30,515 bases of DNA from a virus. The notes below the pieces were generated by a model that searched no databases, was not told the origin of the DNA, and worked only from the letters and a program-made list of their open reading frames with translations. Shown here piece by piece: positions 6,810 through 14,698 of the stretch. The stretch is from positions 1 through 30,515 of the IMG/VR virus record IMGVR_UViG_3300028189_000042; one strand, given 5' to 3'. Within the stretch, counting starts at the first letter, position 1. Every line of letters starts with the position of its first letter. Made by a program: the position numbers and the translations under genes.

Positions 6810-8765
6810 TTAATTAAATGCAGGCTGGGCGTTATTTCCAAATCCTGCAGTAGGATCCGTTTTTGTTCTACCAGCAGTTGCTTTTGGCATGATGGCATTA
6901 CTGGTACTACTAACGGTTGTAGATGCGTCAGTCATACTATTATTTGGTGCAGAGATAACTACTGGTGCACTACTCGATTGCGCAACTGCTTTTGATTGAG
7001 CATCTATTGCAGAACCATCACCATTCAACCCAATCATTTTACCAAATCTGCCAAGATCTCTGCCTTGCTTCGCACGACCGATTAATCTTATTCTATCTCT
7101 TGCCTTCAAGCCTCTAATATCTTTGATTTCGTCTTCAGTGAAACCAAGATCAATTAACTCTTGGAATTTCTTATATTCCTTAATATCTTCTTCTGGGTCA
7201 AAATCAATACCAGAATTTCTATTCATTTGTGCTGCACGAATATCAGCATCTCTTTCATATTGGAGAGTATTGCCCATAGCATCTGTGTTGATTAAATTAC
7301 CAAAATCATCAGTATCACCATCAAAGGTTTGAACGCTGGAGAATTTTTGCTTAGGTTTGACTATTGCACGTGCAGCAGATGGTTCTTCTTCATCAAAGAA
7401 ACCTAGTTTTTCTGTTATGAAATTTCTAGGGATTAATGATTTGAAGTCGAAGTTCGCAATACTATCAAACACTTCAGTAAACCATTTGAAGATAGAATCA
7501 ACTGCATCCCGTATGACTTTCATCAAATCAAATTCAGGTGCATCTTCTTCTTTCCAACTAAACAATTCCATAACCCAATCAATTGCTTTACTAATAGGGG
7601 TAAATATTATTGTATCAAAAATCCCACCTTCACCATATATTCCATTGAATAAATCTTTCATTGCACCAATGGGGTCGTCAAACAACTTCATCACCCAATC
7701 AATCGCAGCACTAATACCTTTGAATAGACCGTCCATCATATCAGACCATAGTTTGGAGAATGAAAAGTTTTTAACTGCGTCAGACGTTTCGTCAAACCCC
7801 ATCTTACCGAGTAACCAAGCAATAGCATCTTTAATCATATCAAAAGGTTTCATAAACAACTCATCAACCAATACAGTGATAGTAATTTTAAGACCTTCTA
7901 ATATATTACCATCAGTAAATGATTGTAAAGATTCTTTAATTGCTTTAAAACCCGCAAACATAATACTAATTGGCCAGAACCATCTAGTGGCGAAACCACT
8001 AATCTTTGTAAACAATGCACCGAATGCTTTGAATTGACCACCGATCATTGAGAATGTAGATTTAATACTAGAACCCAATTTTGATATTGTCGTTACTGAT
8101 TTGCTGACACTTGAACCAAGTGCCTTTACTTCCGTGAAGAAAGTTTTGAGTGTTGTTATGAATTTAGAATTTGTTATCTTAGAAACAACACCTGCTAATT
8201 TACCAGCACCAGTCTTTAATACATCAAGGATCTTGGTGTTCCAACCTTTCACAGACTTTACTGCAGCATCTAGACCAGCAGTTATCTTAGCAAATTTACC
8301 TGATGAAGTAATACCAAGCATCTTACCAACTGCTTTAGTAAGTCCTAATGTTAAGTTCGTCAAACCTTTTGTTGCCTTACCAACACCTGATGTCCAAGCA
8401 CCTACTGAACCAGCTGCCAAACCTAATGCCACAGCCAAACCTCCTGCTACTAAACCTATTCCGTCTGAAGATTCTCCATCCTTTCCACCTTTACTTTTAC
8501 CACCACCTTTACTATCAGACTGTGCTGCAAGTTTATTTGCCAACTCTCTTGCATTTTCCGAATCAATACGATTTTTCTCTGCAGTCATTTTCCTAATATC
8601 CGCAAAGATAAAAGTGAGTGACTTTATAGAATCTGATACCGCACCAAGACCAGTAGTGACACTATCATCTAAACGTTTATTAGATTTCTCATTAGCATTT
8701 TTCGATTCTTGAATCGCAGTGACTACTGGTAGGTTTGCGGCTTTTACGTCTTTATCTGTTGGCAT
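6810..8765 (-). CDS. tail tape measure protein (gp29-like)
   Basis: The 651-residue protein has the composition of a tape measure: a helical, Lys/Ser/Asp-rich N-terminus and a Gly/Lys linker (about 85-100). A hydrophobic Gly/Ala stretch (about 102-127), long amphipathic helices, a second hydrophobic segment RWFWPISIMFAGF (261-273), and a disordered Ser/Thr/Ala tail follow. ISAAIDWVMKLF (351-362) recurs 40 residues later as ISKAIDWVMELF (391-402), an internal repeat usual for length-setting proteins. In T4 the tape measure (gp29) sits in the hub and sets tail length; at a typical 1.5 angstrom per helical residue the size fits a T4-like tail. It lies after gp26 and gp51, the hub assembly genes, and its start overlaps gp51 by 14 bases. 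I could not recognise residue-level similarity to T4 gp29, so the name rests on composition and context. Confidence 0.75.
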   Translation of the reverse strand: MPTDKDVKAANLPVVTAIQESKNANEKSNKRLDDSVTTGLGAVSDSIKSLTFIFADIRKMTAEKNRIDSENARELANKLAAQSDSKGGGKSKGGKDGESSDGIGLVAGGLAVALGLAAGSVGAWTSGVGKATKGLTNLTLGLTKAVGKMLGITSSGKFAKITAGLDAAVKSVKGWNTKILDVLKTGAGKLAGVVSKITNSKFITTLKTFFTEVKALGSSVSKSVTTISKLGSSIKSTFSMIGGQFKAFGALFTKISGFATRWFWPISIMFAGFKAIKESLQSFTDGNILEGLKITITVLVDELFMKPFDMIKDAIAWLLGKMGFDETSDAVKNFSFSKLWSDMMDGLFKGISAAIDWVMKLFDDPIGAMKDLFNGIYGEGGIFDTIIFTPISKAIDWVMELFSWKEEDAPEFDLMKVIRDAVDSIFKWFTEVFDSIANFDFKSLIPRNFITEKLGFFDEEEPSAARAIVKPKQKFSSVQTFDGDTDDFGNLINTDAMGNTLQYERDADIRAAQMNRNSGIDFDPEEDIKEYKKFQELIDLGFTEDEIKDIRGLKARDRIRLIGRAKQGRDLGRFGKMIGLNGDGSAIDAQSKAVAQSSSAPVVISAPNNSMTDASTTVSSTSNAIMPKATAGRTKTDPTAGFGNNAQPAFN

Positions 8766-8919
8766 TTTGTTCTTCTTGTTCTTCTAAATAGTTCTTTAAA
8801 AATGTAACGTATATATCTCTCTCAAAAGGTATCATATTATCGAGTTCAGTTAAAGAATATTTATGATGTTGCATTAATGCGAAATTCATTTGATACATGT
8901 TCAACAACGAATCATGCAT
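8752..8919 (-). CDS. 51: baseplate hub assembly catalyst gp51
   Basis: A 55-codon gene fills the space between gp26 and the tape measure. Its core YSLTELDNMIPFERDIYV (residues 21-38) is the hallmark of the small gp51-like proteins of T4-like phages (a tyrosine, L/M, aspartate, then P-F/W-ERDIYV). An acidic Glu/Gln tail follows. In T4, gp51 is needed for hub assembly but is not found in the finished hub. The ATG at 8919 starts six bases after the gp26 stop at 8925, and the gene ends inside the tape measure start, a normal operon arrangement and one that resembles the chaperone/tape-measure pairing in other phage tails. It is short enough to be missed by ordinary length cut-offs. Confidence 0.85.
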   Translation of the reverse strand: MHDSLLNMYQMNFALMQHHKYSLTELDNMIPFERDIYVTFLKNYLEEQEEQNANR

Positions 8920-8924
8920 TAATG

Positions 8925-9623
8925 CTACATAAAAAAACTTTGTAATCCCTCAAGTTTAATTGAATCTTTCTCACCACACTCTGGGCAAGTCCATTCAACA
9001 TCATGTGCTAGTTTAGGTATTTCTTTAAAGAAGTTTGTTAATTTTTCAAACTGCTTTTGACTTAATGTTTCTACCCAATCTTTAATTTCTTTTTTTGTAA
9101 ATTCATTATATACGTTATCTTTATCATACACATATTCAATACAACTATTTATTACTTCAAACATCGACTTAGACGTTTGTTCTTCTAATATATGAATGTC
9201 TTTTAATCCTGGATATCTCATCTTAACACCAATAGTATCGTCAAGCATAATCTTTCCGTCTGATATTTCCCCTTGTATATTAATGTCTTCAAGGTCGACT
9301 TCAATGTCCATCTTATGTTTACAATCGTTATCGTTAGTATGACCGATTTTCAACTCAACCACTTCACTAACTGATTTACCTCTTAATCTCAAAAATAAAA
9401 ACTCAATATCAAATGTTGCTAACTTATTAATATCAATGTCTGTAATAATACAAGACTGGATAATATTTTCTGTCGCTTTAGTAATTTCCTTTTGGTCTTT
9501 ACCCTCAAGTGCCATTAGAAGAATCTTTTCTTCCTTTACTAAAAACGGTCTATATTCAACTTCTTGACCAGTTGACGGTATTGTTGTACTAAAGTGTGGT
9601 GTTGCTATACTTGGTAAACCCAT
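8925..9623 (-). CDS. 26: baseplate hub subunit gp26
   Basis: The 232-residue protein has the features of the T4 baseplate protein family (PF12322, gp26). It begins with LPSIATPHF, then STGQEVEYRPFLVKEEKILLMALE (split here as residues 17-40), and has helical middle and C-terminal parts. The C-terminus holds a CPEC pair (C213, C216); together with C101 and H103 it could form a zinc ribbon, which is inference. In T4, gp26 helps build the hub. A good ribosome site (AAAGGAG) precedes the start at 9623. It sits directly upstream of gp51, as in T4 where 26 and 51 are neighbours. Confidence 0.82.
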   Translation of the reverse strand: MGLPSIATPHFSTTIPSTGQEVEYRPFLVKEEKILLMALEGKDQKEITKATENIIQSCIITDIDINKLATFDIEFLFLRLRGKSVSEVVELKIGHTNDNDCKHKMDIEVDLEDINIQGEISDGKIMLDDTIGVKMRYPGLKDIHILEEQTSKSMFEVINSCIEYVYDKDNVYNEFTKKEIKDWVETLSQKQFEKLTNFFKEIPKLAHDVEWTCPECGEKDSIKLEGLQSFFM

Positions 9624-9642
9624 AATATACTCCTTTCATTAT

Positions 9643-10386
9643 TTAAAATTTAAAAATTGATGCGATTTTATTCGCTCCTTTTGTTAATAGACCTTTGTCT
9701 AAATTTGCTAATGTTCCTAATCCCGACTTGCTGGATATATTTCCAAATCCAGGAACTCTTAATGAACCAGATAACCCATTCTTACCCAAATTAAATGAAA
9801 ATCCAGTTCCCAGTCCAGGTTGATTGGAATTGTCTTCTGTAATATACCTATAATTTTTATAAGTGAATGAAACACTAAGTTTCGCTGGTGCAGAGTTTTC
9901 CCATGACATCGCAGTAGGAGAAATGGAAATAGGATATGCTTCTTGTAATACGTGTATTGTTCTTATTCCACCATCAGCACCAAATTGTCTTATTTCAACT
10001 CTACCATTATATTCATCAAAATATTTTACATTAAATTTAGATTTAGTTCTTTTCTGCGCACCCCAAGCTTCATAAGCACCAGTATCAATCATAGCATTTT
10101 GCCACGTTTCAAAATAATCTTTTTCCCTCAAATCTTCACTTAATAAAAATGTGATAGAAGCAGGACTATAAGATTGCTGATATGCCACTTTACTTATCGG
10201 CCCATAATTCGTAAACTTATGGTCAATTGTAGATATACTTCTTCCAGGAAGTTCTACAGTATCTGCTCGGTATTGCATATCCCTTTCCCCTAAAGTATCA
10301 GGGCCAAATAGCCACACTTCAAAATGACTTGAGTCTGCTACACCAGTTTTGTTAATAGATGATATTATTTTTTGAACGTCGAACAT
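9643..10386 (-). CDS. tail-tube-like protein, probable baseplate-tube initiator gp54
   Basis: The 247-residue protein has the tail-tube fold signature shared by gp19, gp48 and gp54. An N-terminal RADTVELPGRSISTID strand (residues about 41-56, the 'LPG' turn), NYGPISKVAY, a TFLLSEDLREKDYFETWQ segment in which a charged strand is followed by an aromatic helix, then SPTAMSWENSAPAKLSVSF are visible. The C-terminal 55 residues are Gly/Ser-rich with no recognised domain. In T4, gp54 polymerises on gp48 and starts the gp19 tube. The major tube protein gp19 is normally encoded next to the sheath gene gp18, which is not here, so gp54 is the better guess. Its start overlaps the upstream gene's stop (TAATG). 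Confidence 0.62.
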   Translation of the reverse strand: MFDVQKIISSINKTGVADSSHFEVWLFGPDTLGERDMQYRADTVELPGRSISTIDHKFTNYGPISKVAYQQSYSPASITFLLSEDLREKDYFETWQNAMIDTGAYEAWGAQKRTKSKFNVKYFDEYNGRVEIRQFGADGGIRTIHVLQEAYPISISPTAMSWENSAPAKLSVSFTYKNYRYITEDNSNQPGLGTGFSFNLGKNGLSGSLRVPGFGNISSKSGLGTLANLDKGLLTKGANKIASIFKF

Positions 10387-10979
10387 TAGATTAATTTCCT
10401 ACTATCTGAGTAAACTTTTTGCGCATTTGCATATTTGAATCTGCTTGTCGGCAACATCAGTGCTATATCCCACTCTGCTGATTCTATTTGCATAAATTTA
10501 GACTTAACATGTCCAGTTAAATAATGTTTAAACGTTGGTTTAAAATAACTCATCTTGCTTGAACTTTGTAATATCTTATATGAGATTTTCAATTTCGTAT
10601 TCTCATCATAACGTTTATTGGATGAAACACTATATAAAGCATCCATCAACTTTGCTCTCATATTAGGTGGCAGATAATGTAAATTGATTCCATAGAATCC
10701 ACCTTCTGCTGGACCAACCATAAAGATTAAAGGGAATGTATCATAATAAGGTAGAGTCTTTTTACCTTTTGGATCATATATAAAATGATACATATTCCCA
10801 ATATCAACACTAGAAGTTTTTTTACTCGCTTTACTGAGTAGTTCGTCAGGTTGCGTTTTAGATCTACTAACCTTTGTTGCCTTTTGCCTAAACCAATCTC
10901 TCGCATCTTTTGTCCGAGCGGGGATCTGTCCGTGCTTAACACCTTTTAATAAAATATCGTCGAATAAACTGCTTGCCAT
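10386..10979 (-). CDS. conserved T4-like virion/assembly protein of uncertain identity (DNA end protector gp2 candidate)
   Basis: The 197-residue protein contains YHFIYDPKGK, LPYYDTFPLIF, GGFYGINLHYLPP and SSAEWD-like blocks (here ESAEWDIALMLP), which I recall from conserved proteins of marine T4-like phages lying near gp4. The location between gp4 and the tube initiator suggests a role in head completion or baseplate assembly. In T4 gene 2 is adjacent to gene 4, so the DNA end protector is one candidate; I cannot confirm it from the sequence. The start (10979) stands four bases downstream of a perfect late promoter on the same strand and has no Shine-Dalgarno site, suggesting a leaderless message. 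Confidence 0.6.
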   Translation of the reverse strand: MASSLFDDILLKGVKHGQIPARTKDARDWFRQKATKVSRSKTQPDELLSKASKKTSSVDIGNMYHFIYDPKGKKTLPYYDTFPLIFMVGPAEGGFYGINLHYLPPNMRAKLMDALYSVSSNKRYDENTKLKISYKILQSSSKMSYFKPTFKHYLTGHVKSKFMQIESAEWDIALMLPTSRFKYANAQKVYSDSRKLI

Positions 10980-10983
10980 ACTA

Positions 10984-10991
10984 TATTTATA
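10984..10991 (-). promoter_or_regulatory. T4-type late promoter (minus strand)
   Basis: A perfect TATAAATA on the minus strand lies in the 7-base gap and adjoining end between gp4 and the 197-residue gene. With the octamer at -13 to -6, as in T4, transcription would start at 10978-10979, the first bases of the ATG. Confidence 0.65.
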
Positions 10992-11421
10992 ATCGTTTGT
11001 TAAACAACTCTTTCTCCGTTAGTATTTGAAATGACCAATCTTTCTTCTTACAATAGTCATTTGCTGCTTCCCATTTTGCTTGATTGACTCCCCACGTCTT
11101 GACTTCGTTCAGATACTTCTTCGTAATACGTTTTTTCTTTATTGGAGGTTTAGTTTGAGCATACGGTTTTATCTCAATAAGATAAACATCACCTTTCTTA
11201 TTCTTCATCCAAATGTCCACAAAGTATCTATGCATTCTTCCGTCTATCGGTGACCTGTATGGTACAACAACCTCTTCTGAATTCCATAAAATTACATCAG
11301 GATTCCTATCCATATAATTAAACACATTCAATTCCCAACTAGATCTATATTGAACACTGCCTACGTTGCCCTTATACTTTTGTGGGTTTTTAACTTTATA
11401 CTTGCCTTGAAGATAATTCAT
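10987..11421 (-). CDS. 4: head completion protein gp4 (gp50), TnsA-like nuclease fold
   Basis: The 144-residue product matches T4 gp4 (150 residues): KYKVKNPQKYKGNV, YRSSWELNVFNYMDRNP, RYFVDIWMKN and IEIKPYAQTKPP are in the same order and spacing. It has the PD-(D/E)xK layout of TnsA-type endonucleases, with E30, D69, E83 and K85 as candidate active-site residues. In T4, gp4/50 is needed to complete heads so that tails can join. Here it is the first gene of the minus-strand tail operon and is divergent from gp48. Its start at 11421 has only a weak GAG-containing ribosome site; a late-promoter-like AATAAATA lies at 11451-11458 on the minus strand. Confidence 0.9.
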   Translation of the reverse strand: MNYLQGKYKVKNPQKYKGNVGSVQYRSSWELNVFNYMDRNPDVILWNSEEVVVPYRSPIDGRMHRYFVDIWMKNKKGDVYLIEIKPYAQTKPPIKKKRITKKYLNEVKTWGVNQAKWEAANDYCKKKDWSFQILTEKELFNKRL

Positions 11422-11432
11422 TCACTCATCGT

Positions 11433-11440
11433 TATAAATA
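11433..11440 (+). promoter_or_regulatory. T4-type late promoter for the baseplate operon
   Basis: A perfect TATAAATA stands 30 bases before the gp48 start, predicting initiation near 11446 and a leader of about 25 bases containing AAGGG (11459-11463). It faces a near-consensus AATAAATA (11451-11458) on the other strand, so both tail operons appear to diverge from this 49-base gap. Confidence 0.75.
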
Positions 11441-11470
11441 ATATATTATCTATTTATTAAGGGCAGTCCT

Positions 11471-12598
11471 ATGGGTCTGATAAACCTCAAACAATTAAAA
11501 TCTTCATCATTCAATCAATTGGGTAAATCCGCAATGGATCAAGTTCCTGGACTTGCTGGTAAGATGAATCTAAATTTTAACGAGAATGGGTTTCAATCTA
11601 TTTCTGGTAATTTTAATAACATTTTAAAGAAAGGTCAAAGAAAGGGTCGAGGCAATACTAAGTTAGGAAGTTTATACGAACCAAACGGAGGAATGTTTAG
11701 CGCACCAATTATGTTCCCACCAGATTTAAGCGATGAGCATTATATGATTTTCAATGTAATGGATCGTAAACGACCTGCCAAAGACGATGTATTAAAAACT
11801 AAAGCAATTAGAAGTGTAATATTACCAGTCCCTTCTTCATTAACTAATGAGCAAGGAGTAAGTTATAGTAATGAAAATTTAGGTGTAGTAGGAAAGATGG
11901 CAGCAGGTGGAATGTCTGCTGGGGATATGCTGACAACTGGTGGTGATATTTTGGAAGAGGTTGGTAGTGGGTTAAAGGGTCTTGCTGGAGCCGCATCAAA
12001 TGCTGTAACTGGTGATAAGAATACTGAAAATCAATCTAGTGGTGGTGGAGGATTCGCAGCAATGACTATGCTTGCCGCTGTCTCAGCATTAGCAAAAACA
12101 AAATTAGGTGGAGCCGCAGGTGGATTACTTGCAATTGGTGGTGGTGAACAAATTATGAAAGGTATCGGTAGCGCCAGAGGCATTGCTAAAAACCCACACA
12201 CTGCAGTTCTATTTGATAATGTCAATTTCAGATCGTTTGCGTTTTCATACGATTTTGTTGCTAGAAATGCAGACGAATCTGCTATAATAAATCATCTTAT
12301 TCAAGTGTTTCAATATTATATGCATCCGTCATCTGCAGAATGGGGTGGTGGCGCATTCTTCTCATACCCAGAAGAATTTCAAATTGAATTTTCAAACCAC
12401 ATTAAACATACTCTTTTTAAAATTAATCGTTGTGTGTTAAAGAGTGTCAATGTAAATTATAATGGATCTAGTATTCCAATATTTTTTGAGGATAGTGGAG
12501 CGCCAGTTCATATTAAATTTACTTTATCGTTCCAAGAAACAGAACTTCTCACGAAAGAAAAATTAACAAACCCTAAATGGAGTGAGGCAATGTACTAA
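11471..12598 (+). CDS. 48: baseplate tail-tube cap gp48
   Basis: The 375-residue protein is similar in size to T4 gp48 (364). It has the pattern of a tube-cap protein: an AIRSVILPVPSSL strand after about 110 residues, a flexible Gly/Ala/Ser-rich middle (about 140-235), and a conserved C-terminal half with FRSFAFSYDFVARNADES, a histidine/tyrosine-rich helix (QVFQYYMHP), a SYPEEFQIEF strand and a final HIKFTLSFQETELLT. These last blocks are the tube-like fold shared with gp54 and gp19. In T4, gp48 caps the hub and wedges so that the tube can start on gp54. It is the first gene after the late promoter, and its stop overlaps gp53 (TAATG). Confidence 0.72.
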   Translation: MGLINLKQLKSSSFNQLGKSAMDQVPGLAGKMNLNFNENGFQSISGNFNNILKKGQRKGRGNTKLGSLYEPNGGMFSAPIMFPPDLSDEHYMIFNVMDRKRPAKDDVLKTKAIRSVILPVPSSLTNEQGVSYSNENLGVVGKMAAGGMSAGDMLTTGGDILEEVGSGLKGLAGAASNAVTGDKNTENQSSGGGGFAAMTMLAAVSALAKTKLGGAAGGLLAIGGGEQIMKGIGSARGIAKNPHTAVLFDNVNFRSFAFSYDFVARNADESAIINHLIQVFQYYMHPSSAEWGGGAFFSYPEEFQIEFSNHIKHTLFKINRCVLKSVNVNYNGSSIPIFFEDSGAPVHIKFTLSFQETELLTKEKLTNPKWSEAMY

Positions 12599-13173
12599 TG
12601 TCAAATTACTTTTCAAATTTCCCAACAACTGACCACGATCTAACTAATATAGGTCAAACGGTTAAACTGACTAATATCCTAAGACGGTTTAAGGTTAAGT
12701 CTTCGGTTAAATCTGGTGTTGATGTGTATTATGAATATGATATACAAGCAGGTGATAGACCTGATACTATTGCTGAAAAGTATTATGGTTCTGCAGCATA
12801 TGCTTGGGTTGTATTACACTTTAACGAAATTTTAGATCCAGTATTTGGCTGGCCTCTTTTCAATTTTGAATTCACTCAATATATTAAAGGAAAGTATGGG
12901 AGTATTTCTTCTGCTCAAGCAACTGTTCATGAATATAGACAAATATTAACTAATAGCAAAGTATTAATCGACGGAAGCAAGGTTGCAAAGAGGTGGGTGG
13001 TTATAGATTTAACAACCTACAACACTCTAGCAGAAGTTGATAAAGAACTTATTACTAAGTATGATTATGAAATTGACGCTAATGATGAAAAAAGAAAAAT
13101 TAAAATTTTAGATAAACGATTCCTTAATCAAATACAAGACGAAGTTGAAGACATTCTTATAAATGGTATCTAA
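12598..13173 (+). CDS. 53: baseplate wedge subunit gp53
   Basis: The 191-residue protein is close in length to T4 gp53 (196). It shares the N-terminal FPTTDHDL start, a YDIQAGDRPDTIAEKYYG segment (48-64) that reads like the LysM-like fold, and AYAWVVLHFNEILDPVFGWPL (68-87) as in gp53. A helical C-terminus follows. gp53 joins adjacent wedges in the T4 baseplate. The start overlaps the gp48 stop, and its stop overlaps the gp27 start, both as TAATG. Confidence 0.85.
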   Translation: MSNYFSNFPTTDHDLTNIGQTVKLTNILRRFKVKSSVKSGVDVYYEYDIQAGDRPDTIAEKYYGSAAYAWVVLHFNEILDPVFGWPLFNFEFTQYIKGKYGSISSAQATVHEYRQILTNSKVLIDGSKVAKRWVVIDLTTYNTLAEVDKELITKYDYEIDANDEKRKIKILDKRFLNQIQDEVEDILINGI

Positions 13174-14492
13174 TGAGTAAAGGATATCAATTTGCAGGTG
13201 ATATAGAAATAGATTCAGTGACATTAACTTCTGTCACTGGAGTAACTCTTGACGTAAAGGAAATGGTAATGGAAATTAATATTTTTCAAAACCTATTTGA
13301 CCATTACTTACAATGCGATATAGCAATCGCAGATTCTCTTAATATGGATAGTGCCATTGGAGGATTCGTTGGTGGTGAAATGTTATACGTTGCGTTTAGG
13401 GAAAGAACCGATCCAAGTCAAAATAAAAAAATACCATTTAAAAAACATATATTTGCTCTATATGAATTAAGCGATAAGAGTAGGATAAATGAAAATACCG
13501 AATCATATATTCTATCAGGAATAAGTGTAGAATCATACTTAACTACTCCGCAAAAAATCAATAGGGCATATGGTACTGGTGGCGGAAATACTATTTCAGG
13601 AATGGCGAAGAGTGTTATAGATGAATTTGTTTATTCGTCTGGAGTTAAAGATTTTTATAGAAAGTCGAAAATAAGAAAGAGCGTGATAGTTGATGAAACT
13701 TCAGGCAAACATAAATTTCTTATTCCATCATTGTCTGTAGATGAAACTTTAGATTTCTTCGCTAACGAAGCCGATTCCGAGGACCATTATCCCCTTTATG
13801 TTTTCTATGAGGATAGTAGAGGATTCAACTTTAGAAATATTTCTCAATTGATTATCGATGCCCCACTAAATTGGACATATACATATTTTATGTCTGGAGC
13901 GAATGACGAAAGTAAAGCGTCAGGTGAAGATAGTGACACGTTTAAAATCATTTCATATAGGGTTTTAAAAAATAATAATATAATAGAAAATACAAGAGGC
14001 GGTCTATTCAAGGCAAAAACGATTAACCTTGATATATTAAAGAAGAAAACCACAGATGCGATATTTGATTATGATAAAGAAGTAGATAATTTTACGACTA
14101 CTCAAGGTGGATCACTTCTAGGTATTGTTCCTGAGAATACATTTCCTATTATCAATCTAGCAACGACAAGAATAAATCATGACCAAGATGGTCTATTCAC
14201 GAAAGAAAAACATTTTCCAAAGAAAATAAATACCATTTTTAATAAAAGACAATCATATAGAAAGCAACTATCAAACGTTATAATGGAAGTAACTATTCCA
14301 GGAGATACTAAAATAGATGTTGGTGGTGTGATTGATTTAGAATTCTATATACATAATGATATTGAATCGGATAAAAATAAATTGGATGCCCAGTTATCTG
14401 GCAGTTATCTAATAACTAAAGTAAGACAACAAATAGGAACTGAAGTATTTTTTACAGTGTTAGAACTGGCAAAAAATAATAGGTTAAATTAA
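13173..14492 (+). CDS. 27: baseplate hub subunit gp27
   Basis: The 439-residue protein resembles the gp27 hub family (391 residues in T4). An N-terminal tail-tube-like beta domain carries MVMEINIFQNLFDHYLQCDIAIADS, followed by ELSDKSRINENTESYILS, SVESYLTTPQKINRAY and a FLIPSLSVDETLDFFANEAD segment. TYTYFMSG then precedes a second half. In T4 gp27 trimers form the ring on which the gp5 spike stands and the tube cap docks. The gene lies between gp53 and the spike genes, as its role would suggest. Confidence 0.75.
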   Translation: MSKGYQFAGDIEIDSVTLTSVTGVTLDVKEMVMEINIFQNLFDHYLQCDIAIADSLNMDSAIGGFVGGEMLYVAFRERTDPSQNKKIPFKKHIFALYELSDKSRINENTESYILSGISVESYLTTPQKINRAYGTGGGNTISGMAKSVIDEFVYSSGVKDFYRKSKIRKSVIVDETSGKHKFLIPSLSVDETLDFFANEADSEDHYPLYVFYEDSRGFNFRNISQLIIDAPLNWTYTYFMSGANDESKASGEDSDTFKIISYRVLKNNNIIENTRGGLFKAKTINLDILKKKTTDAIFDYDKEVDNFTTTQGGSLLGIVPENTFPIINLATTRINHDQDGLFTKEKHFPKKINTIFNKRQSYRKQLSNVIMEVTIPGDTKIDVGGVIDLEFYIHNDIESDKNKLDAQLSGSYLITKVRQQIGTEVFFTVLELAKNNRLN

Positions 14493-14509
14493 ATAAAAGG
14501 AGATATATT

Positions 14510-14698
14510 ATGCCATTACCAGGAAGCAATAGAAACCCAGTGTTTCTACAAGAGATTAAAGAACCTACACACGAAGAACCAAACTACAACAGCATGACTA
14601 AGAAAGCAATTGTTGAGTATGGTAAAGACAACGGTGTAAACTTAGATTCAAAAAGGACTAAGAAGCAATTAATTCAGGAATTAATGCAAGCAATGTAA
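14510..14698 (+). CDS. small protein with SAP/Rho-N-like helical motif, before gp5
   Basis: A 62-codon gene with an excellent AGGAGA ribosome site (14499-14504) and an overlap of its stop with the gp5 start (TAATG). The last 35 residues (from MTKKAIVEYGKDNGVNLD) have a helix-turn-helix-like pattern of the SAP/Rho-N kind (A-I-V-E-Y-G ... L-D-S-K-R-T-K-K-Q-L-I-Q-E-L) that is common in small phage proteins. I do not know the function; the position suggests it serves gp5/gp27 spike assembly or DNA-tail contact. Confidence 0.65.
   Translation: MPLPGSNRNPVFLQEIKEPTHEEPNYNSMTKKAIVEYGKDNGVNLDSKRTKKQLIQELMQAM

Noticed and set aside
7357-8712. Long plus-strand open frames (226 and 203 codons) antisense to the tape measure gene
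   Set aside because: They have no ribosome sites or recognisable motifs, and arise because the tape measure is rich in codons whose complement lacks stops.
8871-8925. Palindrome GCATTAATGC present twice, 45 bases apart, within gp51
   Set aside because: Both copies are explained by codons of gp51 and its start; no further copies or function seen.
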